This document shows positions 42,125-53,397 of a DNA stretch of 64,000 bases, one piece after another. Below the pieces are notes generated by a model. The model was given only the letters and a program-made list of their open reading frames with translations, searched no databases and was not told the origin of the DNA. The stretch is taken from positions 1 to 64,000 of the forward strand of contig JADNRX010000114.1 of the NCBI GenBank assembly GCA_015501595.1, given 5' to 3'. This stretch comes from Hymenopellis radicata (lineage: Eukaryota > Basidiomycota > Agaricomycetes > Agaricales > Physalacriaceae). The position numbers and the translations under genes were made by a program. The number at the start of each line of letters is the position of its first letter. Position 1 is the first letter of the stretch.

Positions 42125-43768
42125 ATGGCTCCATGTTCGCGCTGCGGATTCAACCCCACACGTTCCCTTGCCATCGACTCACAGAACGTTGATGTTCTCA
42201 ACCTCCTACGTTCGGGGAATACGCTATCCAGCACAGCAGCTTCTAGTATACCAGACTACGTAGTTGTCCTGGAGGCTCGTTGCCGAGCCATGCAGGACGA
42301 CCTGGCATGCCTCGAAGCGCTGGTAGCGCAGAAGCGCAAAGAGATCGCAGCAACGCGTGTCCAAATCGAGCAGACCAAGTCCCTTGCCGCGCCCATCCGC
42401 TCCATTCCCCGTGAAATACTCCTTCACATCTTTTCCCTCGTCTGCGTCGGGTCTGTTGACTGCCTAGAGCCTCTCGGACACCCACGTAGCTTCGGCCATG
42501 TGTGCAAATTCTGGCGCACACTGTCACGCTCCGCCCCATCTCTCTGGTCCCACATTTCTGTCATGTATCCCGACGCAGATAATGCAGATTTTTCCAATGA
42601 TGTTCTTGAACAACACCTTGTCCTTTCTAGCCCACGCCCTCTTGATATACGCCTATACTTTGGGCCATGCGCGGGCGATGACGGATACCCAAACACAGAA
42701 GCAGTGATAAAGGCGCTCTTTAGGCATTCCATTCGACTCCGTTCGCTTCGCATAAATGCAGGAGGTTTCGCGACCAAGTGCTTTTTCAGCGTGCTCTCCA
42801 GGGTTGACCTGCGGATTTTAAAAAATTTGAAGCTGCGGTTGCACACCGGGTTTCGTCGCCCTTCAGTGAAAGCATACGATATTGTGTTCCCTCCATCGCT
42901 CCTTTCCCTTGACATGGACTTGGCTTTCAATGCCTTTAAATCCGTCACAGGGGAATGGCGGGCTCTGGCGTCCTTCAGGGGCCCCTTTGGTGGCCCGGGG
43001 TCATTTTACCGGTTTATTGCCGCAGCGGACAGCCTCGCCCACTTGTCGATATCTTGCATCGGGGATGAGGCGGATGGCGAAACGGGACCGGTAGTTGTGC
43101 ACGAGAATCTCATTGATCTGACCCTCGGTCGGTCTTGCAGCATGTCCCTTGTCCTTGACAAAATGTCGCTTCCACGACTAGAAACTTTACGCATCACAGA
43201 CAGCGATGGACTTCACGAGACCTGCCCACGGGAGTCGCGGCGAGATGAAGATGCGCTTCTTAGTCGCCTTCTGGAGCGTTCCGGATGTAAATTGAAAACC
43301 TTCATCCAAGGCGCTATAAGCCTCGAACCACGGACTCAGGCAGCGATTTGGCGAATGTCAACTCTCATTTCTCTACAAATAGACCTTGATTGCCCGACGT
43401 ACGAATCGAACGAAATCTCAGCGCTGCTTGACAGCCTAACAGTTACTCCTTCTCAACAACCTCTCCCCGGCTTACGCGAGCTGGCGATTACATGTTACCT
43501 GTCGGCGGACCATTTATTCACCAATTCAAAATTCGGTGACATGATTGAATCGCGTTGGAACGTTCCGGGAGACGTTTCAAGGCTCTCAAAGTTGACGATG
43601 GTGAACTGCTATGGAGGTCGAGGAGAGCCACGCATCGCCCATGACACCTCGACATTAACGCTGCTTCTATTGGAGTTGGAGGATAAGGGGTTGAATGTTT
43701 CCTGGGAAATGGACCATGGTCAAGATGTGCTCGCAGAAGCGCGAAAATTGCGGGAGGGTTACTTTTGA
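42125..43768 (+). CDS. F-box protein with leucine-rich-repeat-like C-terminus
   Basis: Single exon, 547 residues from MAPCSRCGF; an ATG at 42110 and one at 41969 are also in frame, but the family start is the CSRCGF segment. A coiled coil (LEARCRAMQDDLACLEALVA to IEQTK) is followed by the F-box APIRSIPREILLHIFSLV, HVCKFWRTLSRSAPSLWSHI, and then a long region of irregular leucine repeats (LRSLRIN, LAHLSIS, LETLRIT, LRELAIT). F-box proteins bring substrates to SCF ubiquitin ligases. This coiled coil plus F-box layout is hugely expanded in Agaricomycetes. Intact. Confidence 0.88.
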   Translation: MAPCSRCGFNPTRSLAIDSQNVDVLNLLRSGNTLSSTAASSIPDYVVVLEARCRAMQDDLACLEALVAQKRKEIAATRVQIEQTKSLAAPIRSIPREILLHIFSLVCVGSVDCLEPLGHPRSFGHVCKFWRTLSRSAPSLWSHISVMYPDADNADFSNDVLEQHLVLSSPRPLDIRLYFGPCAGDDGYPNTEAVIKALFRHSIRLRSLRINAGGFATKCFFSVLSRVDLRILKNLKLRLHTGFRRPSVKAYDIVFPPSLLSLDMDLAFNAFKSVTGEWRALASFRGPFGGPGSFYRFIAAADSLAHLSISCIGDEADGETGPVVVHENLIDLTLGRSCSMSLVLDKMSLPRLETLRITDSDGLHETCPRESRRDEDALLSRLLERSGCKLKTFIQGAISLEPRTQAAIWRMSTLISLQIDLDCPTYESNEISALLDSLTVTPSQQPLPGLRELAITCYLSADHLFTNSKFGDMIESRWNVPGDVSRLSKLTMVNCYGGRGEPRIAHDTSTLTLLLLELEDKGLNVSWEMDHGQDVLAEARKLREGYF

Positions 43769-44067
43769 TTTCGTTGACTTCACTATACTTACATTACATT
43801 CAACGATCGAACTCGATACTGGGTGATATTCACGCACACTTTTCGGCGTGTGGATGTATAAATGACATGCTTCATACTCTGAAGTTCTGATTTTAAGATT
43901 TTAGCGCGCGGCCTCGTTCCATGAAACTATTATTGCAGTAATTACAGTAGACTTACGGAGGCTTATTTACCTCAGCTTCTACTTTGAAATCCATTTTCTT
44001 TTCCTTCATTTCTTTCTGTGAGACTGTATAGATACAGTCATGAATAGTACGGAAGACACCGCTGTAT
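43769..44067. other. Intergenic between F-box gene and tRNA
   Basis: No gene seen; about 299 bases, AT-richer than its neighbours. Confidence 0.5.
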
Positions 44068-44141
44068 GGGTCGATGGCGTAGTTGGTTATCGCATCTGTC
44101 TAACACACAGAAGGTCCTCAGTTCGAGCCTGGGTCGACTCA
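44068..44141 (+). tRNA. tRNA-Val (anticodon AAC)
   Basis: Full cloverleaf with no intron. Acceptor gggtcga pairs with tcgactc (one G-T pair), D stem gcg/cgc, anticodon stem tctgt/acaga around the loop ctaacac (anticodon AAC at 44102-44104), 5-nt variable loop aggtc, T stem ctcag/ctggg with loop ttcgagc, discriminator A. AAC (inosine at 34) reads GUU, GUC and GUA valine codons. CCA is not encoded, as normal for eukaryotes. Confidence 0.95.
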
Positions 44142-44960
44142 TGGATTACCATTTTGCTTTTTTTGCGCTCTACACTAAGTTTTTTGAGGCGCGCACCCGC
44201 CGCCCTGGCTCGCGCGGGCGTTCAACCGTCAACGTTCAGCGGTGAGGCCACTCAAAATCCATGGTCAACCAGCCCCCATACCCATTTACTGTTTTGGTTC
44301 ACAAACTTCTCCATGGTTGTTGACCGTTGCTTATGTTCATTATAATGCTCCTCCCATTCTGTGGCTATTGAGCTCCGGCTCCTACGTCACAGACGCGTCG
44401 GACAAAGTGGAGATACTAGTACAGCCTAGAGTAGCTGAGTGTATCGCCTCGGCAACCGCCGGACGATCTCTCTCTCTTACCATCACCTTTGGTCGGCAAA
44501 GTACTAAATGCGTGTACTTCACCCCATCACAATACTCTTGGAACGGACCCTTCAGCGCCCGTACCATTCGGCATTCCTCATAAACAACTTCACTTGAAAT
44601 GGAGAGAACTTCGCGCGGAATGCGACGGTTATTCCTGGGTTCACCGCAGTAGCCCAGCCGCGTCACCGCCCCCGGAACTATATGTGGTGGATATGCTGTG
44701 ACCTAATCTACGTGCTATGGCGACTTCACTCCATTAGTAATTTGCCTCGTTATATATACCTTGAGAGATTGCCCTTGCCAGTCCAGCCTAACACGCCCGA
44801 GCTCCCTGACAATCTTCACGACTTGACACGACCAAGTGAGTCTTCCAGCCTTCCTGATTCTTAGCCTCCTTCTGTAATTCTATTCCCTAGTCCTTGCTGG
44901 CAAGGAGAACGACGACACGACCTCTTCACGAACCCTTCAACATTCTTTATTCCCGCCAAA
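44142..44960. other. Upstream region of the 44961 gene
   Basis: TATATATA at 44751-44758. An aag/gtgagt-like donor near 44837 and a ccctag acceptor near 44892 suggest an intron in the 5' leader. No coding sequence recognised. Confidence 0.4.
44158..44164 (+). terminator. RNA polymerase III T-run terminator
   Basis: Seven T, 16 bases after the tRNA end, preceded by an earlier TTTT at 44152. Confidence 0.8.
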
Positions 44961-46095
44961 ATGAACTTGGCCCAGGACATGCTGCGGTCCACGGTGCCAA
45001 GACTAAAACTTCACGGCGGCAAAAAAACCAAAGTCTATACTAAAGCACAAGCCGCGCAGGCGACCTCCCCCACTTCGCCTGGCTCCAAACCCTTACTCTT
45101 ACACCGCGAATGTGACTATCTCGCAGACCCCAACGGCAGCGGTATCCCCCCACGTCCACTTTCCCCCGTCCGCGTGTCTCATTTCGACATTCGTCGCCCA
45201 TTCAGCAAACTCTTACGATCGAGGCGCTATAAGCGTCTCGCCTAACCCTCTTGAGCTCCCAGACCGAGGTGAACGCATCTATTCACCCTCCACCGGAACT
45301 TTCGTCAATCAAGAATCCCCCGTTACCACTCCGACGCAGGATATTTCCACGTCATTTGCGTTCTCTATGCCGATGCAAGATAGTGCTGATAAACATTTCA
45401 GGCTGGAATACTCACAGAGATCGCCGGTGCACCTGGCAAAGGCCTTGAAGACGTACCCACGCTCGCCATATCCCACGGCGGCATTACCGGCAGCGGGCTC
45501 TAATGACATCGCGAGTGGGACAAGGTACGCTGAGGACAGCACCTCCTCGCGCGGACTGCGGCCCCATCGAAGCAGCACAGTCCCTGCCCATGTCTCGTAT
45601 GAAAGGGGAGCATTGGTGAATAATAGTCTAGCGCCAATCCAACCTTCAACGCCACGAATTTCGTCTCCGCTTGCTCAGATGACCTTTGGACCGTCCACGT
45701 CGCTCAGCATGGAGTTCTGGCAGGCAGTTTCGCTGAGCGGTGACCAGGAGCATGACCACGACCATGAGGTACATGCAGGCTCGCCTGTTGACGTTCCGGC
45801 TTTCGCCTTTGCGACCAAGGATGGGAATTTGTGGTCTCCGGGTATTCCGACCAGGTCCAAGAAGGATGAGGATCCCCCATCGATAATCAGCCCGACCGGA
45901 AATGGGAGGGAACATGGGAGTGGTTTGGACGTACACGCGTTATCGATGGTGAAATCCCCGGATCCCGATGATCCGTTTTCTGCTTTCCCTTCGTTTTCGG
46001 TTGTTCTGTCGCTGGGTGGAGCTGAAGGATTGGGATTGGTGACCTACCCAGAACCTGTGATAACTGTGCAACGCCCCACAGCGGGGAAAAGATGA
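44961..46095 (+). CDS. SPHVHFPP-family protein, longer paralog (one frameshift)
   Basis: Starts MNLAQDMLRSTVPRLKLHGG. At the CCC run 45090-45092 one base too many shifts the frame; reading on gives PYSYTANVTISQTPTAAVSP, HVHFPPSACLIS, NSYDRGAISVSPNPLELPDR and ERIYSPS, then ~250 residues of Ser/Pro/Asp-rich low complexity. About 375 residues. The HVHFPP...YDR..I.VSPN...LP(D/E)R core is shared with the gene at 46773 and is a mushroom-specific motif to my knowledge, of unknown role. Probably largely disordered. The long second frame (45112-46095) supports the reality of the gene despite the shift. Confidence 0.62.
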
Positions 46096-46772
46096 GGAGA
46101 TACGATTTGGAACACCTTGTATTGTTAGTGAATTTCGCGACTGTGTATTCTATATATTTCTGCTACTGTGGCGTGCTTTAATTGTGAAGTTTCGCCATTC
46201 TCCTACTTAATTGTGTTGTTTTTGAATCCGTCGCTGATGTCATGACGTGCTCTGCGAGCGCGGAACGGAATCAGGCACCCAGGTTGTCCGCTGTTGTCCA
46301 CCATTTTCTTCGCATCATTCCGTACATGTATGTTTTCCAATTCCATCACTGCAACATCAACTGACACAATACTTAATGGTTCTCTCTCAGGATTTTGGCA
46401 GGCTATCCTATAAATTGACAATGCACGGCCCTGCGGCCCTCCATATCAGCTGCCATCCGCTGTTGTCGTCGGCATTTGGCTCCGCACGCTCCACATAAAA
46501 GGACTTCGACGAGGATCATACGTTGGTTTGGGACCACCACCGCATATATACCACTGGCTAGTGGGCGCCACTTGTCTACGTGAGTCCATTAATGCCTCCA
46601 TCATAGTCACCGCACTGATCCGTCGTTTTTGCTCGTATAAGGAGGTGCCTGCTTTCTGGGAAAGCTGCCTGATACCCCTCTGTTGATAAAGTGACGCCTT
46701 CTGCCATTATCCCGGGGATTACTTCTATCGCAGAGCGCTATTAGCAGCTGCGGCTGCTACAACTATTCGATC
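46096..46772. other. Intergenic
   Basis: catatata at 46542-46549, about 225 bases before the next start, is the only promoter-like element seen. Confidence 0.4.
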
Positions 46773-47387
46773 ATGTCACCCCGCCCCATCCTCAAATCCC
46801 TTCTACCGCTGCCCGAAATCTCCTCTCACGTATTTTCCATCTATCCCCGCATGCTCTCTCCCCATGTCCACTTCCCGCCCACCCCGTCACTCCAATCAAT
46901 CACCTTCACGCACTCCCCTAACACCTACGACCGAGCCCCGATCGTCGTATCACCAAACTCATGCGCGCTTCCGGACCGCGACGAGCGGGTGTACAATATC
47001 CCATCACCACCATACCCTGCTTCAACCTCGGGAACGAAAGGCAGCTACTTCCATCCCCGTGCATTCGAGGCATGCCAACCCGAGCAGGCCTCAGACGGCG
47101 TCCCCGAGCTGACGTTCTCTTCATCGTCGGAGTCCTCTGATGATTCCGATGGCTATGGCTCTCCAGTTGCTCCATCTCCTGTTTCCTTGTCGAGCGGTTT
47201 TGCTCCAATACCCCGCACACAGTCTCAGGAGAAGCTTCAACATGCTCTTTCGTTTCTCCCGTATGGGAATCCGCGCGGAAAGAGTGCCGGTGACAGCCCC
47301 AAGAAGTCGTGTCTAAAGCGTGCTTCGCGAAATGCGTTTTGCTCATTCAACGAGCCGGGGTTAGACGGCTGTCTTGGCGGCTTCTAG
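46773..47387 (+). CDS. SPHVHFPP-family protein, shorter paralog
   Basis: 204 residues in a single exon. MSPRPILKSLLPLPE, then SPHVHFPPTPSLQSITF, NTYDRAPIVVSPNSCALPDR, a serine-rich acidic patch (SSSSESSDDSDGYG) and the C-terminus KKSCLKRAS...GLDGCLGGF. The last five residues and the HVHFPP/YDR.PI.VSPN.CALP core mark the same family as 44961-46095, which has lost the CLGGF end. No signal peptide or membrane segment. Function unknown; intact and probably expressed. Confidence 0.72.
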   Translation: MSPRPILKSLLPLPEISSHVFSIYPRMLSPHVHFPPTPSLQSITFTHSPNTYDRAPIVVSPNSCALPDRDERVYNIPSPPYPASTSGTKGSYFHPRAFEACQPEQASDGVPELTFSSSSESSDDSDGYGSPVAPSPVSLSSGFAPIPRTQSQEKLQHALSFLPYGNPRGKSAGDSPKKSCLKRASRNAFCSFNEPGLDGCLGGF

Positions 47388-47872
47388 TCTTTGTGGATGA
47401 GAGCTACGTGTTGTACCTTTAGCTGTTCGTCTAGGAGGAGGTGCCTTGCTTGTTACCCTAATTATGATACTTATGATACCTACTAAAGCCTCAACCAAGA
47501 GGTGACACCTATCGTTTATATGTACACTCAATGTACTCATTTGAACAATCTTAGAACGAAGGCATACATAAGCAGGGCGACTCGCCACCGAATCGTCGGA
47601 GGATTCGGTGGCGCATTTCTTTTAAAGGTAATAAGCCCTACGGAAGGGTATGGGGATAAAAGCCGTTCTACTCCATTTCAGGCTATCCCGTCCCCAAATG
47701 GGCGCAGATGCTGTACATGGTTCAAACATGAATGGTGGTGCGGCTGTTCATCACGTGTTTGGCAGGTTGTCTTCCGTCGATCATCGCTGTGTCTCTTGTC
47801 TAATTCTTCCACGTATGTGGCCAACGTCGGAGGCTACGAGCTCGTAAATCACTCTGACCGGTCACTTTCAGA
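47388..47872. other. Intergenic with one strong hairpin
   Basis: Holds the palindrome at 47583-47613; otherwise nothing recognised. Confidence 0.45.
47583..47613. repeat. Perfect 11-bp-arm palindrome
   Basis: cgccaccgaat (47583-47593) and attcggtggcg (47603-47613) around a 9-nt loop, followed by TTTCTTTT. No partner element or target duplication found. Confidence 0.6.
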
Positions 47873-49187
47873 ATGATCATTCCCTCCTTACGCTTCCGTC
47901 GACGCCGTGAACCTTCTTTACCAAGTTGCCGAGCCTCCCTATCACTGCCTTTCGAATTGATAGTTGAAATTGCCCGCTTTGTGAGCTACTTTATCAGATT
48001 GTCGTGCTATATCGTGACTTTATTCCCCAGTTCGACAGATCCGAATTGAAACGCCTTCGCCAGGTCAACTACGCATGGAATGCCGCCATCCGCCCTCTGG
48101 TTTTGGATACCGTGACTATTTCCGCTGCGCCGCTTTTGTCGGAGCATGGATGCCGCACGCCCCTCAAGCGCATTTCCTCTCCCGCGTACTCTGTGATGGT
48201 GAAAGCATTGCGAGTATGGGTGGACATTGATGAATTTCCTGCTATCTTCAATCCTGTCTCGCTCGCCGCGCATGAGTATGGGATGCAGATGGGGATGGAG
48301 TCTCGGTGGGAACGGCGGCAGAGGTCTCGACGTGCAGCTGGGAAAGATAAGGCTATGAAAGCGTTTCTGAAAGCCCTGCTCGTCGCCGTCCCGAAGTTGG
48401 TCGATTTACGCCACGTCGAGTAAGCCTACACCTCGCCTATAAATGATACAAGTCTAAACGTATATACAGACTACAATGGGGCGACTTGGACGATATGGAT
48501 GCGCCGCCAGTTCCGGCGAACACTATCGTTCCCTATCTCCTCGAGCTGCCGAAGCTCACTTCCCTGGTCATTGAATCGTACTCCCACCTTCCCTCGGTCC
48601 TGTTGTCATTTCGGAACCTTGAACGTCTGGCTATAATCTGTGCCTCAGACTTACAGCCTCTGTCTGCCATCATCGCGAACAATCCCAACTTAAAAGTCCT
48701 TACGCTTGCAGGCTATGATGACAACACGATGGCGCCATGGAAACTAGGCTGGCCTCCACCCCCGCCCTTGGATACTTTATTCCCGTCCGAGTCATCTATC
48801 GAATCTCTGGCCATCTCTCATTTCCTCTTAACTGAACTGCCACATCCGTTTCACAGCTTCCGGAACTTGAAGTCACTCCGCCTTTTGGATAGCCAGCCCC
48901 GCAATATGTCAGAGGCCTTTTGGGAAGGCATGTCCCGGGAGGGTGTAAGTTTGGAACGGCTGGAAGTTACGTGTGGGACCTTGGCTATAGTGCGATACGT
49001 CGCTTCGTATACTGGCTTGCGCTGGTTTGCTTTGTACCGGACGGCTTATGGGGTTGACCCGAAGACAATGTGGAACGCAATCCGGCGGGCACTTGCAAGG
49101 CATGTGCATGTCCTTGAGGCAGTGGACATCGCTACGGGGGATACCTTCATTACGGACCCAATGTCTATGATAAAAGCGTACTCGTAG
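47873..49187 (+). CDS. F-box/LRR-like protein
   Basis: Exon 1 47873-48419, exon 2 48470-49187, joined inside a Glu codon. The start MIIPSLRFRRRRE is followed by the F-box-like SLSLPFELIVEIARF, but the match then jumps to YRDFIPQFDRSELKRLRQVN about 17 bases later in another frame. That gap has splice-like ends (gtgagc...tcag) but is too short for an intron, so an indel is more likely. Exon 2 has leucine-rich repeats (LPKLTSLVIESY, FRNLERLAIICA, NLKVLTLAGY, SIESLAISHFLLTELP, NLKSLRLLDS). Likely an SCF adaptor as for the gene at 42125. The two F-box genes are not close paralogs. Confidence 0.65.
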
Positions 49188-51084
49188 TTGTGGGCGGCCA
49201 CCTATGCTCAGTATCGCGTCTAGGAGCAGTGGGTGATTCGAGTCACACCAGGAGTGGGATCACTGAGGCTGGCGGTTAATATGTAGGAACACTTCTTTAA
49301 GCGCGTGCCAGTACTACTGTACACCATGTTCAATGTTCAGGGTTTTTTCAGTCGCGGTACAGGTACGGGAGTCCGAGCGGCTAGCATCGTAGTATACGGC
49401 GACATCGATTTCCAAGACTTTACGACGAGTGTTTCTTTACACGGAGGCGCACTGAATTATTGTAGAAGGATGTTCCGATCTACGACTGACCATTATGTTA
49501 GTCATGTCCCGGGCCCTGAAGTTAAAAAGGACTTACATGTGTATATAAGACGTGTGCAGTCCAACAGCCGACAAAACTCAAAACAAGTATTGCCAACCAA
49601 CGCAAAGGTTTCAACTCGAGGGCGCGTCCCTGCTCATACACGAGTTCAACTCGCCTCTCCTGAATATGCAGACATGATCAGTGAAGGGATTCAGAACGAA
49701 TGCAGGATGACGCTTACAAACAGTCCATGCCTCAATCCAGAGGTACGTGAGAATGATAGGGCGGCATAGATGCCATCTCCCGTCGGTGGCCGTAGCTGTA
49801 GAGGGAGTGCTCTAGAAGGTGGCGCGAGAATCGCATCGTCAATGTCGTCCTCCCGCGGTTGTGCATTTCTGCGTGGAGGCGGGTGGAGGGGTGGCTGTTC
49901 CATGAAGGTGTGTGGAATCAAGAAGCGATGGTGTATCCTCGAGGCCCTACGTGTTATATGAGCGAATGTACCGAGAAGTTAGCGATGAAAGACAGGATTC
50001 GAAGCAAAAATGAAACAAAGGGAAATAGGACTTGGAAGATCACGATAACGTTTTATGCATCAAAGGCCAAATGGAAACAAAGGAGTCATGACCATCCGTA
50101 GCACTGCTGAGTCGAACTTCATACTGGACAAAGAAAACCTTTGAACAAGTTACGACAACGAGGCATTGGCAAAGGGTAATGCAGCTTCGATGGTAGTCAT
50201 GGAAGGGGATCAGAGTTCATTCTGTGGCATGGTTGTGAGGCGAGTGTTGAGTCAACGAATCCTTCAACGATGGACGCGGTCAGGTGTACAACGCGTGCGC
50301 GTGACGCCGCCGTGACCTCCCAGTTTTCGAGCGGAGTTTCGGGCGGCATGTTCAGTCTTCTCACTCTCTCAATTCATGCATCTTGTCCTTCCTTAGTAAT
50401 AGCTACTTCGCCGATGAGTAGCACTCGCTCCGACATTGGAATTCTCTCTCCCGCTTCACCCTTTCAAATCCTGATAGACTCGTCGTCTCGGCATCTATGC
50501 AACCTCCTTGCGACAATGGTGTCACTACTACCTAGTACGGTTCCCACTCCTGCTCGCACGCGAAATGGGCCATAATCGTGGACCTCAAGAGGCCTATTAT
50601 GCTCATGGTCCCAGCTCCTCCTCGGGTCCCAATGTCGACACTCACCGCTACGGAAGTCGTCGATTCGCACTAAAAACCCGATTTTCCTGGCGGTATTACT
50701 TAACACTCGGACAAAGTATGTTCACAAAATCTCATCGATGTATCCCTTCTCAAGATGTTTCCGTATAGGTTCCTAGTTCTTGTTTATGAATTTGAAGCTG
50801 TGCAGTGAGCATGTGGGGGGCGCCGGGGCTAAGAGCACGGATCGGCGAAGGCAGGACGATCTCCTGCCAGAAACGCCGGTTCCTAACGTGATTGGCATCA
50901 TCCTCCCTGTCTCCTCTCCTTCCTCCTCCTCCCAACAGTGTTCACACAGCTTGAAACGAAATCAGAGTCGCCGGCAGGGGCCCGCTTGATTTGTTGTCGC
51001 ACGGTTTAAAAGACACCAACATGTTTTCCAACGCCCTCATATTTTCTTCTGCACACCCTTCTCTTTCCATTTACGTGCGCGAGG
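49188..51084. other. Gene-poor stretch
   Basis: Short frames only, none with a motif. The last ~80 bases are the leader of the aspartic-protease-like gene. Confidence 0.4.
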
Positions 51085-53105
51085 ATGATTTCCTTCATTC
51101 TATTTCTTTCGCTTCTCTCATCCTTCGAACTTTCCTCGGCCCATCGGTTCTCCTTGGAGGGACGAAAAGCTGTACCCAGCGGCATCGTTAAGCGGACGAC
51201 GGACAGCCAGCCGCTCATCAACAAGCATGACCTGTATTTTTTCACCAATATCACGTTGGGAGGGCAGGCCATCATGGTAGCGATTGATACCGCAAGGTGC
51301 GCGCGCGCTGGATATATTGCTAGTCATTCGAACTAACCAATCCTTTTCATAAGCTCCGACCTTTGGGTTAATCCCCCAAATGGCGCTCCTTCCAGTCAAG
51401 ACACCGGCCACACCGCGACTATTGCCTACGCTGATGGTGCTGTCACTGGTGCGTACGACACACATGTTATCCTTCCCTCTATCTAACCGTTGGTCGCTCT
51501 AGGACCTGTGAAATGGGCGGACTTGACCTTTGCTGGTTATCAAGTTAAAGGTCAATCCTTTGGTGCGTGTATTTCTTGAAAAGACTCTGTCAGTTATTGA
51601 CCTATTGCCATTCAGTGGAGGTATCTGATGAAAATAATGGCATGGGAATCACTGGAGTGCTCGGTCTTGGTTCCAACGACGCGTCCGAAATCCAAGCCGC
51701 GCTCGTCGCAGAGTCGGGATATGGACCTCTCGACCGCATCTTCCGTGAAAATCCTGATACGCCGAACTACCTAACGTTCCTGCTTGGCGGCATCATGGGT
51801 CAGCGCCTTCCTGTTCGATGGTCTTCTTGTTACTTATTTTGAACAGATGTCAGCAGTGTTTTTCCCGGCGAGATGACTGTTGGCTCTATCCTCCAAGGTT
51901 ATGAGGCTATCGGACATCAGCCAAAGCTCGACATGAACCAGGACTCGGCCAACTTCGAATTTCTTCTCGGGGAGAACAGCATCATTGGGCCCAGTGGACA
52001 AAGCGTTCAACCTACCGTCTTGACGGCTGCTCTCGACCTCGGCGCCGCCTTGAACAAGGTTCCCAAGTACGTCTACTAATCTGATGTTGCTCCTTTCCCT
52101 CATGTTGTCCCCAGGTACATGAGCGACGCGCTGTACAAGGACATATCTGGGGCTGAGTACAAGAGAGTGAAGGGGTTGGGTAGAGTGTGGGTTGTCCCCT
52201 GCGAACAGGAGATCACCGTCACTTTCAACCTTGGTGGATGGCCGATTGCTATTCACCCTTTGGACGTCACTCTGTATGACTTCGTTTTGCCTTCCGTCAT
52301 TATCTGAGCTGAACATCCTTTTAGCAACACAGAGCGTAACTTTGGCGTCGACGTTACCAAGGACGCAGGTGTCGATATGTGCGTTGGCTCGGTAAGTCGC
52401 TGACCCGGCTGTGCTCGGTGTAAAGCTGACACACCGTACAGTTCCAACCTCACAACGCTGCCAATTGCGCTGATGTTATCCTTGGAATGCCTTTCCGTAA
52501 GTATTGAGATCGTCATCACACTGATGAATACTAATAGATGTACAGTGCGCAACACGTACACCCTTCTCAACTATGGTGACTTCGTCGCTGGAACCGAGAA
52601 CCGCGGAGAGCCTTACATCCAGTTCCTTGCGACAACTGATCCATCGAAAGGTAAGTCTCAACTTGCCCTAATGTAAACCTTTCCGTTAACCGTGTACACT
52701 CCCAGCTCACGACGAGTTTACATCTGTTCGCGTCGATTTGGATCTGAACACCAACGCCGCCCTGGGCAATGGCAGCTCCGACACGACCGATAAGGTCGGC
52801 TCAGCAGTTATCATTGCCGCGAGCGCCGTAGCCATGGTCGTCGCGCTCGCTGTCGCTGGCCTGGCGATCTACCTCTGGTTCGTAAAGAGGCGCAACAGGA
52901 GGAACGGTATCGCGGTCGTCAGCGCGAACAATCGGGCGTACCAGCCCATCGAAGAGGACACTGCTTTCGTTCCTCCATCCAACAAGGAAGCTGGGTATTC
53001 GGCGACAGGGAGAGTACTGCGTTCATTCAGGCTTCGGACAAGGAGGCTTCATCGTCGTCTACCAATCAGTACTATGATCCGTACGTCGCCAAGTTGGGCT
53101 CATAG
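51085..53105 (+). CDS. Membrane-anchored aspartic-protease-like protein (pepsin family A1), degenerate active-site motifs
   Basis: Ten exons starting 51085, 51354, 51503, 51616, 51847, 52115, 52325, 52442, 52546 and 52706; phases agree; about 518 residues. Signal peptide MISFILFLSLLSSFELSSAH. First lobe: YFFTNITLGGQ, then VAIDTASSDLWV, where pepsins have DTGSS. Second lobe: TAALDLGAALNKVPKYM, where pepsins have DTGTS; both Asp remain, the Gly of the first and the Thr of the second are changed. VPCEQEITVTFNLGG and CVGSF...NCADVILGMPFLRN are normal pepsin landmarks, with a Cys pair. Then a Ser/Thr linker and a membrane helix (GSAVIIAASAVAMVVALAVAGLAIYLWF) followed by a basic KRRNRR stop-transfer and a cytosolic tail. 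One base is missing at the GGG 53008-53010; corrected, the tail ends YYDPYVAKLGS. Confidence 0.85.
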
Positions 53106-53397
53106 TTATGTCTTCTATACATACATTCAACGGACGTAATTTGTTCAACTTTTCTTACTTTTCTTTTGTGCTACGCCTAGGTAGAGGAGACGTCTTTCTT
53201 GTGTTACTTGTCTTCCCCGGGTCGTCCAGAGTATATTCGCGCAGAAGCCTACATCGTTCATGGCACAGTTTGTATCCTTATAGTAGAGTGGATGAACCAA
53301 ATGCATCAAGCCATCTTTAAATTGTGTCCAATAGCAGTAATCAGGCATGCATTCAGATCGTCCGGCAAGAAAACTTTCAAGTAACCCGACCGTGTAC

